From contig JAFFSR010000218.1 of NCBI GenBank assembly GCA_017163975.1, positions 5,583,501 through 5,647,500 on the forward strand: a stretch of 64,000 bases of DNA. The letters are read 5' to 3'. This stretch comes from Anastatus disparis. Its lineage: Eukaryota > Arthropoda > Insecta > Hymenoptera > Eupelmidae. The translations under genes were made by a program, and so were the position numbers. The notes below the pieces were generated by a model. The model was not told the DNA's origin, searched no databases, and worked only from the letters and a program-made list of their open reading frames with translations. This document shows, in pieces, positions 21,501 to 34,939 of the stretch. Each line of letters opens with the position of its first letter. The first letter of the stretch is position 1.

Positions 21501-24500
21501 GACGTTAAAAAAATAATCAGATAGTACTAATTTTCATAAGATAAAAACAATTAAAAATTACAATGATTCTTTTTTATAATTTATTCTTTTTTTTTTTTTT
21601 TTTAAATTAGTTGTCAAGTATTTTACTTTTGTTATTATGGGTGGATTTCTACTAATTAGTAAGTTCTGTCATTTTTAAAATATCTTGTATCTTACATTCT
21701 TAAACTGTCTTTAATTTTATTGCCTAATATTTTACAGTCGTTATTACTAGTAAATTTTTGTTCATTAGTAAGTTTTGTCATTTTTATTTTTATCATTTGT
21801 ATACAATATCTTTTATTCATAGTATAGATAAATTAAAAGCTAGTATGAATATTTAAAATAATGTGAAAAACAGAACCAAAATTTTTTAGTAAAGTATTGA
21901 AAAACTTTAAAATTTTAAAACAGCCAAATTTGAAATTTCAATTCAAACTTTAACATTTTCATAAAGGTGACATAAATATTAATGTTTGAAAAAAATAAGA
22001 GAGGAAAAAAATTGCTTTACCTGTAATTAATGAGAAGTCGGTTAAGAATGAAGAAATTTGTCAATAAAAAGCGCCGTGAGTTATGTAGGTTGTTTATTTT
22101 TTCATTCGAAATGTTAATAAGCTCAAAGTTGTGAAATTTTAATGTTTGTTTTTACAATTAAAAATATTAGTCTGTACAAATGTTAGTTCGATTTCAATAA
22201 AACTACTGTTTGTTAATCGGTTTGTCGAGTCACGTGTAACGAAACATTCAAAATTTCAACTTCACATTCATAAATAAGTTTTTTGCTTTTTTCAAATTGG
22301 ACGTACTTTTAACATAGACTGTGACTAAATATAGATTTAGGATTTATGTATGTAAATGAAAAAAATATTTTTTAAAACATCATAGTAGGTAACTATTACG
22401 TAAACGAGAAATAAATATTGGATTTATGTATTTCAAATAAAATAATTATGTAAGATTAAATAAATGTCTTTTTTAAATGGAATCCATTAATGAATATATA
22501 AAATTTAAATTTAATTTTGAAAATAATACTCTTCAACCTCCTCGAGCTTTCTACCTTACTTCAAATAATATTCTAAGATTTCAAGTTTTAATTTATTCCA
22601 GGATAACAAAAATTAATTAAAAACAATAGTAAACCTCAGAACGTCATTTTAATATTGCACTATTACAGTAAACTAAAAAAGCCTGCAACATGAAGCATCC
22701 TACAAATCAAGCACATTAGCTATATTGATTTGAATAATTCATCGCATGTATTACAGAAAAAATACTAACATTTATATAGAGACACGAGTAGAGGCCGCTG
22801 GATTACGCGATACTAGAAGATTACATATGTAACGCGTATAAAACAAACCTTCGAAATCGAGCGCACGATTGTTGACTCGTCATTTTGTTGCGCACTGTAT
22901 AAGTTTACGCTCCGGGGAGCTTTGTTTGCCGAAGAGTGAAAGGATGAATTTTATTGCTGGTTAAGAGGATGCACTTTTTAGGTCTTTGATTGTTTCTTTT
23001 TTTTATAGAATTTTATAGTTTTGTTAATGAACAATGCCGATTGTAATTTTTAATTTTAATTTATTTGAAAAATATTGGATATACTGTTCAATTAAAATGG
23101 TGAATAATGGTAAATAAAAGATTTCTAATTGAAATATTGTGTTAAATCTTCAAAATAGAAAATCAATAAATTCTTTTTAAAAAGTTCATAAGCATTAATT
23201 AAAAATATATAAAAATCAAAATTAAAATTAATTACATACTAAAAATTTTTAAATATCAACAAAATTAGTTTCAAGCACTTTGCACCTGCAAAATAAAAAA
23301 AAAAATCCAAAAAAATTTACATTATATAATATGAAAATTTTATTTCATAAATTTAATATCAAATTAAGTCCGTTCTACTTCTGATAATCTAAATTAAAAT
23401 CAATCGATATGCAATATCATTTTGCGCTAATCATTCCACTAACATAATAAAAATTAAAAGTAACGCTTTTTATGACACCGGCAAAACAATGTATTACAAA
23501 CTAGCTCAAAATTTTTTTCTTTAAAATTAGCTTACGAATTGATCGGTGTAACCAATCGTCGAAAGAAACGGTTATGAAATTTTTTCCAAATGTAACAAGT
23601 CCAAAAAGGAAAAAAACGATACTGCATAATGTTTGATAACAAATTTTTCTTCCTATTAACTAATTTCAACGATTACATTATTGAATCCAATTTAGCCAGG
23701 AAAAAAAAATCTATTTTCCTTCGGTACAATAAGAATAAGATTAACGATCGATCGCGAGGAATTTGCAAAGCTTTCACCTTAAGAATTCAACAGATCCGTT
23801 AGACCATTGCGGAAATTAAAGTTCGATAAATAAATTTAACCTCGAGTCGTTTATTATACATAAACAAAAACGTTTATCAGATTTTTCAAGTCTCACTTGT
23901 GAAAACAATTAGGAATGAAAAATGCAAGAAAGTTTATTTTTATCTTTTTTTCCAGGATATCATTATTGTTATTGGGTTTTTCCTAAACTCGTTTTGTTGT
24001 TAACAAATTTTATTGGATTGTTATTAAAAATCGTTTTATTGTTGACAAACTTTGTGCAGAATGAAACAAAGTGCCCGACAATTTTCGTGTAAATTTTTTT
24101 GCTGATCGTGCGTATCGCGAAAGAAAATTTTAGAATATTCGTAAATTATATGAATTAATATTTGTTGAATAATAAAAAAGATTTTCTTATACTTAAATCC
24201 TCGTAATCTAAGATTTTTTCCAATTCGCGAAAGGCGAGGTATTGATCGTTAATAAATGATTTACCGGAAAAAGTTTTACCGAGCTGTAATATCTTGGTTT
24301 GTTACAAAAAACTTCACGATTATTAATAAGAAAAAAGAAAATTATTAAACTTTCACATTTCAACGCGTATAATAAACAAATTCTAAATAAGCTTTCATTG
24401 TCAATAAAAAACTTTCAAAATCAAATAAAAAGTTTCGTTATTATAAAAAAAACAAATTACACGACAAATTTTTAATTTCAACACATTAAAGTATCAATTA

Positions 24501-26306
24501 CACATCAATTTTGTATCTTCTCTGAAAAATTTGAATCATTAAAAAAATTATCGTTTCGACATTAATCGCTCCTCGATATCATCCTGTAAATTACAATAAC
24601 TTAGCTGCATACAAAGCTTCAAAATTTATAGATGGCAAAAAAAGAGAGAAGAAAAATTAAAAAATACAAAAATCATATTCGCGTTACGTAACCCGATGCT
24701 CGCAAGGTATACATACACGTATACAATATAAAAAAAATGTATGTTCGTCCTGTAATTGATAAAACAATTTTCATGCCATCACGAGGCAACAAACCGATCA
24801 TGCGAAGTCATGTTTGTCCGTACGTATGCACACACGAAAAGACACAATATACCAAAGATACGAAGGGAGTTCCAATTACAGCGGATAAACTTGTTGGGGA
24901 ATAATATGTATATACGTGCAATTTTTCTTTTCTTTTTAATTTTTTAAATACGTTGATAGTTTGCGTGAAACGTGTCTTTTTGTTTTTAATCAATGCCTGT
25001 AAAATATTTGATAATAATTGCACGATTTTCTTGGAAGACACAATGTTGAATAAATTTACAGTTAATGAATCTATTAATTTCAGGGTTTAATTATCGGCTG
25101 GTTATTTTAAGAAAAAAAATATAATCACAATGATCATTTAATATTGTGATTTCTTTGAATTTTTTTCCTTTTAATTTACTTAGTTACTATACAAAAAAAG
25201 TCATTACAATCAAAGTCCAATTTTCATCGCTAATCATCAATTGTGCATTAAATGCCATAAATACTACAATGTAGATAAGATCCATTAAGTATAATCGACT
25301 CTATATTTTTAGTAAAAAAAATTATTACTAATAAATATTTCATTACAAGAAATTCTGCAGTTACATAAACTACATGCGAATTATATAAAAATAGATAAAA
25401 AAATTAAAAAAAAATGAAAATAACGTTCTAATTAAAGGCAAATTGAATAATAAAATATCATCAGCCTGAAAAATGTAACCGATTAAAAAAGAAAAAAGTA
25501 TAGTTCTGTACATTCTTACTCCACGAGCTTGCTCTTTACGTGCATACACACATGTTACATCCCAAGTATATAAGCCGTCCAATTATCCATTTTATTCGAT
25601 TATACGTTCTGAGCAAAAGACGGTCGTGTATTAGTCGCGATAGACGCGCATGTTGACGAATGTTTGTTGTTACTTAGGCCACTTCCTTTGGTCATATACG
25701 GCGATTCTTCTTTTTTTTCTCCTCGTCTTGTTATTATTTCCCAAGCGTTTATTTTATTTGCCGACGGAGACGGAATGATATAAGACGAAATATTTGGTAA
25801 TGCTCGGGAAGATATTCTTTTTTTTTTAATGGTTGTTTTAGACTAATTTAGTGTTCGTTGATAAATTTTTAATTCAATGAAAATATATTTGATTGAATAG
25901 ACTTTTACAATATTTTCGGTTTATTTTGTCGAAGAATTTTATGCAAATTCATCATAAATTAGAAACGTTATTATAAATCATGAATATATTTAATTTGTTT
26001 TTATTGAATATTTGTTTTTTTTTTAATTTATGAGAAAATGAAAATAAACACTTAAAATTATCTACTATTTTATTTATGAACCAACCACCTATCCATCTTC
26101 GCTATTTTCATTGCGTCCAGGAAACACATTAAAGTTTTAAATATAATTATTTGATTAAAATAAATTAGGTATAAAAATCAAACATATAATCTCCGTATAC
26201 GAATATATTAAAATAGATTTCTATTCCCCCTATCATATAAAAATTGTTGACAATACTTCCAAAGTTCACTTGTAGACCTGGCATAATATCTTGAATAATC
26301 AGCTTG
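21501..26306. other. AT-rich intergenic DNA with promoter-like islands
   Basis: No gene is supported. CpG-containing islands lie at 22780-22960 (with GCGTATAAAAC, TATA-box-like at 22837-22843), 24690-24870, and 25500-25790 (with TATATAAG at 25567-25574). None is followed by a convincing coding exon. They may be enhancers or starts of non-coding transcripts. Confidence 0.35.
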
Positions 26307-26525
26307 AATTTTAGAACGTGTTACGGTTTTTGAATCAAAATGCGGAAATTCCAAAATATTAATTTTTTATTTATATGTAAGAATCAACAAAATTGTCACT
26401 TCAAAATTATTTATATTATAATTTTGGAATTTCTGCACGTTCTAAAATTTAAATTACTAATTTATATACGTCATGTTGAAATTAAAAACTAGATTTAAGA
26501 GTATTATAGTAAATTAATTTTTTCA
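26307..26525. repeat. Fold-back repeat with a second copy at 31.5 kb
   Basis: AATTTTAGAACGTG (26307-26320) is perfectly inverted at 26436-26449. Inside, GGAAATTCCAAAAT is inverted as ATTTTGGAATTTCT. The right half continues into a segment similar to 31473-31590. This fits a decayed MITE-like family. Confidence 0.6.
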
Positions 26526-29500
26526 AAAACATAAGGAATTGACAACCACTTTATATATATTATTCAAGCAATCTATCACTGTATATTTTAATAATTTTCA
26601 ATTTCAATCGAAAGTTTATTAAAATCGTACATTTCGAAATTCTATTAAAATAGATTTTAATAAAGCACTTCGAAATATCAATTAAGCGTCCATTACATCT
26701 TATGTAAAAAAAAAAGAAAATTTCAATAACACTCCCCGTGCATATTTATTTACATAATTCTTCATTTTTATCGGCGTTATTATTATGAGTAATTTGTTCA
26801 ACATAATAGTAACGCTCGTATATATATACTTTAACATGCGTCATTTTTTTCAAAAGAAAATTGCAATTTCCCACGTAGTTTGTACAGAAACTAATATAAC
26901 TCGCAAGTGTAATTACCCTATTTTTATATACAGGAGCAAAAATATACTTTTGATCGTAAATAACGCAAGATTATTACAGGACAAAAAAAAATTTATTACG
27001 TCTGCTGTACTTCGGGATTGATGTATTTCATTTTATGAAAAAAAAAAACAATGCATTAGTTAACACTTCGTAAAAAAAACTTTCATTACTTCATTGTATC
27101 ATTCAGCTTTTTTTTCTTCTTCAATTATAAGCAGCTTGACAATTCTTTGTTTCTCAGATAATTTCCTCACTTTTTTTTATTATTGTAATTGTTTTCAAAG
27201 AAACGTTGATTAAATATTCCTAATTAAAAAATTGTTAAATAACATAACTTTTCAATTTTAGTAAAAAAAAAATAATATTTTTGAACGGGCTGCAATATTT
27301 ACGTCGATTTCATAGATTTCAATTTTAAAAGTAAATAAATGTTATCACTGACAAACGTTCATTTTGTTAATAAACACGTTTTCAATTTTGTTCAATTTAT
27401 TTATGATTCTTTAAAAGAAAATATTTTTTTTTTCAACTAACAAATATTGCGTTTAAAAGGATATCTGATCTTCAATTATACTTAACTTGATGTACATAAA
27501 TATATTCAAGGAAGATAAGTTCATTGCCGGTCGATTTGCCAATTGGTCTCGATGTGAACGATCGATGCATCGCTAATTGTCATTAATCGCTTCACCTTTT
27601 CAATATACGGTATTATGCACGATTTACGCAGAATGAAAAAAAAAACGAATCACCGTTTAAAAAGGAAAAATCTTAAACAATTGGAGTGTCATTGACAGAA
27701 TGATAATAAAAATAATCAAAGATAAATATTTTTGTAAATTAATTAATTTTTTTTCACAATTTGATAAAAGCTTAATTGGGGAATATCAAATCTAAATTAT
27801 TTAATTTTAAATATAGTATATTTTGTATATAATATTTTATATATAATATTTTATTTTTTATATATTTTCAAAATAAATTTTTGAAACATATATCATTTGA
27901 GTAGTGCTTTGATTTTCTTTTTATGATATGAATGTCAAAGATAACATGATGTAATAAAATTGTAGTCCACGATTTGTTAAAAATTTGCACGCACTAATCT
28001 ACTTGTTTTGAAATAATATCCATCGTAAAAAAATTGTTTATTATTTAATAATTTAAAAAAATAAATAAAAAGCACACGTCACTTTTTTCTTAAAAATATT
28101 TATATTTTCGTCACGATGGGTATAAGACAATTCATTTTTATAGCCTTTTGTCTATTTTGTCATTTTTGCATAGATTCAGCAGTGTTACACTGGAAAAAAA
28201 AATATAATTACTTTGTTTAAATGCTTGGAAATGTGTCGGATGCTACAAAAATGTAATTACATGTTAATGATAGCTTTATGAACGGCAATTCTTATCTTGT
28301 AATTTGAATAAACAAAGCAAAAATTTTAGTTTTAAATTATCTTACAAAAATTTTAATTACTTCCTTATTTCCCAAAAACTTGCTTTATTTTATTAATTAA
28401 AAATAATGATACTTTTATATTGTTTCGAAATTTTATTTATTATTTTATTGATTTATAAGATTTTTAATCTTTCCTGTTATGATACCTTCTAGACCTTCTA
28501 TAAAGGGTATTTACTGTTTTAGATATAAATTATTTTTCAAGAATATTTTATAGATTATAAATATTCTATATCATATAATACTAAATAATTAAAATTGTTA
28601 CAGCATCCATCGTCATTCGGATATGCAATGATATTTAAACAAACAAAAAATTATAACTCCCATAAAGATTGAGAAATTCAAAGAAAAATTGTGGATTTGA
28701 AATTTATTTTATTTAATTAATTTTATATCATATATAATAATACATTCGAATTAAAATCAAAATTAAAATAGCAAATAATTACTTTTCAGGTCCTACGCGC
28801 GTAAAATGTTAGTTTTGTATATGCTAACATACATAAAATTGCACTTTACACGCGCGAGAATAGTAAAGATGTATCTCTTGATTTGTACAATAGTCACATT
28901 TATCAAAAAAATAAATTTTTTGGTCCAGAAATTGAAATATAGCATTTTAAAACAAAATTTGAGAATTTTCATTCATTTATGGAGTATGGCAGGCATCACT
29001 TGTCATGACATCAGATGCCATTTTTTAGAGAATTACTTTTCTTATATATCAAAAGATTTATCTTAAATCGAAAAAAAATCATTAAAAAATATTGTTAACG
29101 GTTGTTCCCGATATTTACTCAGAAAATTTCTTTAATATTTAAGGAAGCTAATTTTGTACAACCATAAATTATATTATTGCATAGTATTCTAACAAACTTC
29201 TATGAATCAAAAAATTTTTCTTTAAAATTTTAATAATTTTAGAATGACACAATTTTTAAATAAATTTTAAATAAACTTATGCAATCAACACAGTTCCTAT
29301 GTTTATTTATGCAATATTGAATCCAACTATAATTTGTATATCGTAATTGGATATGTCATAATAGCTTTTGAGTGAAAAAATTTGCCAATTTCTCGACTTT
29401 ATGAATTCTAGATCTTGGAAAGTTTTAAGTAAGATCAAAAAGGACAAATAATAGCACTGTTTTGCATATTTTAAATTTTGTGTAAAAAGAAACTTCAAGG

Positions 29501-31073
29501 TTAATTTTAAAAATGACCTATGTTGACTTTAAATGTAAATAATGAATATTAAAACTAATTTTTTCTTTCAAAAATTTAAAACAAAGAAAAATTTTTCATT
29601 TAAATAAAAAAGTTTTGCATGTAATTTAAAAATATATTTTGCGAATAATAATTTTTAAACGTGTCGATTACTATTTAGCGAGGATTAAGCATGTTCTCTC
29701 GTCGCAGCGGTGCTCATTTCAAGTTTAAAGAAAAAATTAAGTTTTAAAATATTATAAAGTAATTATCAGATGAGAAAACATCATAAGTTATAATATCTAA
29801 CATCAAAAAGTGTCTAAAATATTTAATATTCCCAAAAGTCTAAAGTTTGAAAAGCACTGTACACCTATATAGATATACTGATAGTATAGAATTAAAACTT
29901 TAGAATATTCTATTTCGCAAAAAAGCACCGTTTACCCTATCAATCTTTTTTTCTCATATTTCATACTGTTATTTTATATCACATGCTATTTTTTTAAAAA
30001 CATTTTGAATAAACAAAATGTATCTTCTAGATGGTAATCTCCATAAGTATCCATGTAAATACGCTGAAACTTTGAGCTTGATTAATCCATTTATTCACCC
30101 CCTTGCTCCTCAATTCCAAAATTTTAAAATAAGTTTAATTAATAAAGATTGAGTACGATTTTACACTTGATCTTTAAACTTGATTAAACCAAAATAAAAA
30201 ATTTGAATCATTTGTTTAATAGAAAGCATAAAATGAATCACTATATGCCAAGTTTTCTTCTATAAGAATTTTGAATTTTTTAATTCGATCCTTTCAGAAT
30301 TTAACAGAACTTTATTAAAATGTATTTTGAGATAGAATCTTTTCAAATCAATAATAATAATGCTAATAGTAATAATATACAACAATGATAAGAAATAACT
30401 AAAATTAAATGAAAAAAAATACAATTTATAAATATACTATGATAACAAAATGTACTTCGGTTATTTAATTAAATTCTAATAATTTTAAAATTTATCAAAA
30501 CATTTAAAAATTTACAAAGTACACTTTTTACTAACAAATTATTCCTTAAAATGATTTCCTTTCTAAATAAATCGAATAGTTTTGTTATTATTTTTGTTGC
30601 CATTATTATTACACTCAAGTATACACGTAAACTAACTCTTATGATTTGCGCAAGCCTTACGGCTTCGATTTACGGTCTTACAAGTGTACCTATATATCAG
30701 ATGGTAATTCAATAGTTTGCCGATTGTTCAATCGTATACAGATCTTTTAACCTTATTTTTCTTTCTTTACCTTTTTAAGGATTGGTATAAAGCTTTGTTT
30801 TCTTTTTTTTTTTTATAAGTGAATCCTGTATTAAATGTCATTTGTAAAACGTAAACCGATAATTGCTTATGTGATTTACTGGGAAACCTATTTTCTTTAT
30901 TTTTAAATAACGCTGCGTTTTTAATTATCCGTTCACGTAATTCTTTTTACTGCTCTTTAAAATATAGGTCGAAAATATCTTAACAAACAATTTAAATGAT
31001 TTCCTTTTTTTAAAGATCAATAATCTTTTTTTTAGAAAATTAATAAGTAACACCTGTTTTTTATTTGCAGCTT
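26526..31073. other. AT-rich intergenic DNA
   Basis: No gene is supported. A TTACACTGGAAAAAAAAA stretch near 28185 resembles one end of the TA-flanked CACTG elements at 37.1 and 51.6 kb, but no partner end was found. Short CpG patches occur at 27530-27600 and 30640-30700. Confidence 0.4.
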
Positions 31074-31410
31074 TGCAAATTATCGGTTTTTAATTATCTT
31101 CCTCTACTATGAATATATTTATATATGGACAATTCTATTTGCAATATATGGGAATGATGTGGATTAGGATCTATGGAATGATAAATATAAATATTGTCTA
31201 TAATTGGAAGACTGCTAATGTATTTTTAGAAATATGCAATATATTGTCGGTTTTTAATTATCTTCTTTTGCTGTGAATATAATTTATATATGGACAATTC
31301 CACTTGCAATATATGGGAATGATGTAGATTAGGATCTATGGATTGATATATATATATAGATGTTGACTATATATTGGAAGACTTTTGCTAATATGTTTTT
31401 AGAAATACGC
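31074..31410 (+). repeat. Two-copy tandem duplication, unit about 164 bp
   Basis: TCGGTTTTTAATTATCTTC starts at 31083 and again at 31247. Both copies share TATATATGGACAATTC, GCAATATATGGGAATGATGT and GATTAGGATCTATGGA. Point changes and small indels separate them. Confidence 0.85.
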
Positions 31411-31472
31411 AACATATTGAATATTGCTTGATCAATATGTTGGTCATAAAAAAATTTTACGCGGGTTATTGT

Positions 31473-31590
31473 ACTATAATTTTGGAACTGCTACGCATTC
31501 TAAATTTTTAACAATTTAATTATGTCGTTATATTGAGATTACAAAACAAATTCGGAAGTATTTTGTTACAATGAATTTTTATATAATCTA
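31473..31590 (+). repeat. Second copy of the 26.4-kb repeat
   Basis: Colinear with 26415-26525: ATAATTTTGGAA, a CACG/ACGCA-TTCTAAA segment, and a later AGTATT...TTACAATGAATTTTT or equivalent. It is diverged and lacks the left inverted half. Confidence 0.45.
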
Positions 31591-34500
31591 AAGAATAGAG
31601 AATTACGTTAAATTATTAAAATTACATTTAAATAGTATACCTAAATGAGCTAAAATTCATTTTAACAAAATAAAAAAAGAGCCCGGGAAAACTTAGAGGA
31701 AGCTTCTACTTATCACTTTAGTTAACGAAGGAGCCAAGGTCTGGTACATACCGTGGACAATTACTTTTTGTGTCGTAAAAACGACAAATGACAATGCCTA
31801 ATTTTCTATGAGCATTAGATGTGATGCTCGCGATAAAACGTCAATGCGGAAATGTCACGAGCTGGCCTGACATTGCGAGTTTGCGAAATATTTTCGTTTG
31901 ATGAAAAAAATATGTTATCTTCTGTTCTTTTAGTTTATAAAATTTAAAATTTTTTAAATTAAAAAATATCTGTACTGCGATATTAATTTTTACATGAAAC
32001 GTTAAAAAAATTCTCGGACGGCATTCAGTAATCTTCTGCTTATATTTTAAAGAAAGAGTTTAAATGTCTTACATTAATTTTATGCAGATTCATGATTATC
32101 CTGCTGTTTAGTCTTAATTTAATTTGTTTATGCAATATGTTATTTTGGCTTTGAACTATTTTACAATTAGGTAAGTTGTAAAAAAATTTGGCATATCTTG
32201 GTGAAAATTTAATTTATTCTGTTCGATTTCATTAAATACCGATTTAGTTAAGTATTTACGATTTAGTTAAATTATTTAATTCTAAATCATCCAAGAGAAA
32301 TTTCAAATTTTACAACAGACAAATTTATTCAATATCACGAAATTGTTACATCAAAAACATAATTTACAATCAATATATAAACATAGAACGTTTAAAAAAA
32401 TTCCTAATCATTTATTGGAATAATTCAGGAACACGTGTTCCCAAATTACAGATATCCTTCTTTATCTAAACGTCACAAATCCACAATTATCTCCTTTGTT
32501 CTGAAAATTACATTACACTCCGGATCTTTTATGGTTTCAATTTGATAAAAAGATAGCGAAATCTATGACGTTAGCTCGTTCTTCATAATAATTCTCATTC
32601 TCATTTTTTTTTACGAGCGCTTAAAGTATAGCAATATAATTATCTGCATTCCTAAAACGAATCTGTATACTAACCGAGCTATTTTTTTTTCTCTCTACAT
32701 ATACATTACGCTAAACATTGATGTATACAGTAGTCGAGCAATGATTTTTTGACGCCAATTTTAGTGTCACGGACAATTACCAAACTATTTGCACGCATCG
32801 GCGCACATGTTGCCCATAGAATGTATATCTTTTCTCAGGATGTTACGCAATGCCCACTGACGTTGTTTCTTTTTTTCTTTATTTATTATTATTTGCTTTA
32901 TTGTCGAATAAATGTATAATATATTCTCAGCTGAAGGATGGACGCCACTTTGATCGAAGGGGGAAATTTTTATGACGATAGTGTTGAAGCTTATGTGGCT
33001 GAATTGTTAAATTTGAATTTTTTAATCGGGATTAACAATGGAACTTTTTTTTTGTTACGATCGAGATTAAATTGTAAATTATACTGTATTACGCTTAGTT
33101 AATGATGATGAGCATTTAATAGTTTGATAATTTTTGCAATGCAGCAATCATTTCCAGGCATTATTTTTATAAAAAATTTATATTGTGCGAATATGTAAGG
33201 ATGTTACTGATTATTTTAATTTCATTAATTACTTCTTTTTGCTTGAATTTTTCATTGTATAGATTCACTCAAAAGATCATCGAACGCTCGTTAAGTCAAA
33301 AAATGTAATAAAGATTAAAGTCATCGATTAGATAATATTTGTATTCGAATCATCAATATTTTTATAAAAAAATTGTAAAATTTAATCATCCTCTTTCACA
33401 TTTCACATTCTTAACTAAAATCATTACAAAACCGTAAAACCAAACGTTAATTTAACCATACTCATATTCTTATGAAAAAAAATTGTTAAATTCATAAAAT
33501 TCCATCAGCACAGATCCAATCTGGCCTATAATTCAACGTCAAAATACATCCAAGCGTTCGTGCAGCACCGTTATATTATAAAAAATACTCAGTTTCATTG
33601 ATATTAACCGCGTGCGTTTCTATGCTGTATGGAATCATGGTCGTGGCCTCTAACTTCTTCATTTCTCTATTTATTTTCTCCTTACGTTCAGGACCCGTTT
33701 GCAATGCAAATCGCATATTTATTTCAAAATCGAGGATGCACGAGAATTATTTCCTGCGCATTGATTTTTATTTTACTGTACAAGTATCAAAAGGTCGAGC
33801 TCGCCGGTGGAAGGTTTAATTAGAAGGTTTCTTGTTCTTAAAAAAAATATTTAACGAGGATTCAAACATTTTTTCCTTTAATTTGAAATTAATTATCCGT
33901 TTTCCTTTATTTTATTTGCCTTAGTTAAACCATTATTTTCAATTATTACTCCTGCAATTTTTAAGAAAACTCACAGTGGCATAAATAAAAAGGATTTCAA
34001 ATTTCACAAGGTCATAAATTATAGAATAAGAGAAGGTTTATAATTAATGTTTATTACAATAACATTGTCAGTGTTTAGTGTGGGTTTAGTTTGCAATAAG
34101 TTTTTAAACAAACTGAAAATAATGCAGCCTGTACTTAAAATTCTATTTTTATTTAATTTCAGGTAATTTATGATAATATTTATGACCTTATCTGCGAGCT
34201 GTATATTCAATGCGTTATTGATATTAAATTAATGCTTGAGCGTTATTGATTTTTACTAAGCTCTTGACATAAGCGTAAATTATTTTTCTAAGTAATTGTG
34301 AGTGCTTTTAATCTTTGCTGGATCTGAATGAAAATTTAAATTATATTTAAGTAAATGCATCGATTAAATTGATTGAATTTCCTATTAAGATAAATACGTA
34401 AAAATTCATTCATGATAATTTTGTAATACAATGTTTGCACTTATGTTATCTAATTTTTAAATATTCAGTTATTATTAATTTTATTTCGACTAAATTTTAA

Positions 34501-34640
34501 AATTTTCATAAAGGAAAATTTTTTTTTATTATCAAAATCATCCAAAAATCCTTAAAATTATATTCACAATGAATCTCAGATAAAAAAAACTCGATGGAAA
34601 AAATATCTAGAAACGAACTTTTAGAAAATGATTTTTTAAT
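31591..34640. other. AT-rich intergenic DNA upstream of the transporter gene
   Basis: No gene is supported. GC-containing islands at 31680-31880, 32720-32880 and 33530-33830 stand out. The last holds two overlapping open frames (73 and 64 codons) without recognisable domains. They are candidates for cis-regulatory DNA of the gene starting near 34.8 kb. Confidence 0.35.
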
Positions 34641-34796
34641 CAGTATATGGTGGGAGAGCAAAGAAGCTACACAATTCTAACACGACGAAACCAGTGGCTT
34701 TCGATGTAACAGTTGATGAGAGACAATGTGAAAGTGACGGTGAAGTCCGCACGACAGTGTCACAGTTATATACATTAGTGTCGCGATATTATAGCA
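34641..34796 (+). promoter_or_regulatory. Probable promoter of the MFSD6-like gene
   Basis: A CpG-containing stretch (CACGACGAAACC, GTCCGCACGACAGTGTCACAG) ends with TTATATAC at 34766-34773, a TATA-like box. About 30 bp further on, transcription of a short exon with a strong donor could begin. The start itself is inferred. Confidence 0.4.
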
Positions 34797-34939
34797 CATA
34801 TAGCTCCGAGAGACGAAGTAGGTTTGCGACAAGTTTTTTTTTAAACAAATAATTATTTAATATTTTGGGAATTTTAATAAATGTGAAAAGAAATTGAAAA
34901 ATCATACGTTTTTTTGTGAAGTTTTGGTGTATTGAAGAT
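34797..34939 (+). other. Probable non-coding exon 1 of the MFSD6-like gene
   Basis: The segment ends GAAGAT|GTAAGTA, a near-consensus donor (GT at 34940). It holds no long open frame. It would join the acceptor TTTCAG at 36194. The 5' boundary is only approximate, placed from the TATA-like box. Confidence 0.4.

Noticed and set aside
28187..28205. Fourth CACTG-type MITE
   Set aside because: Only one end-like sequence was found; no inverted partner or TA-bounded right end in the following kilobase.
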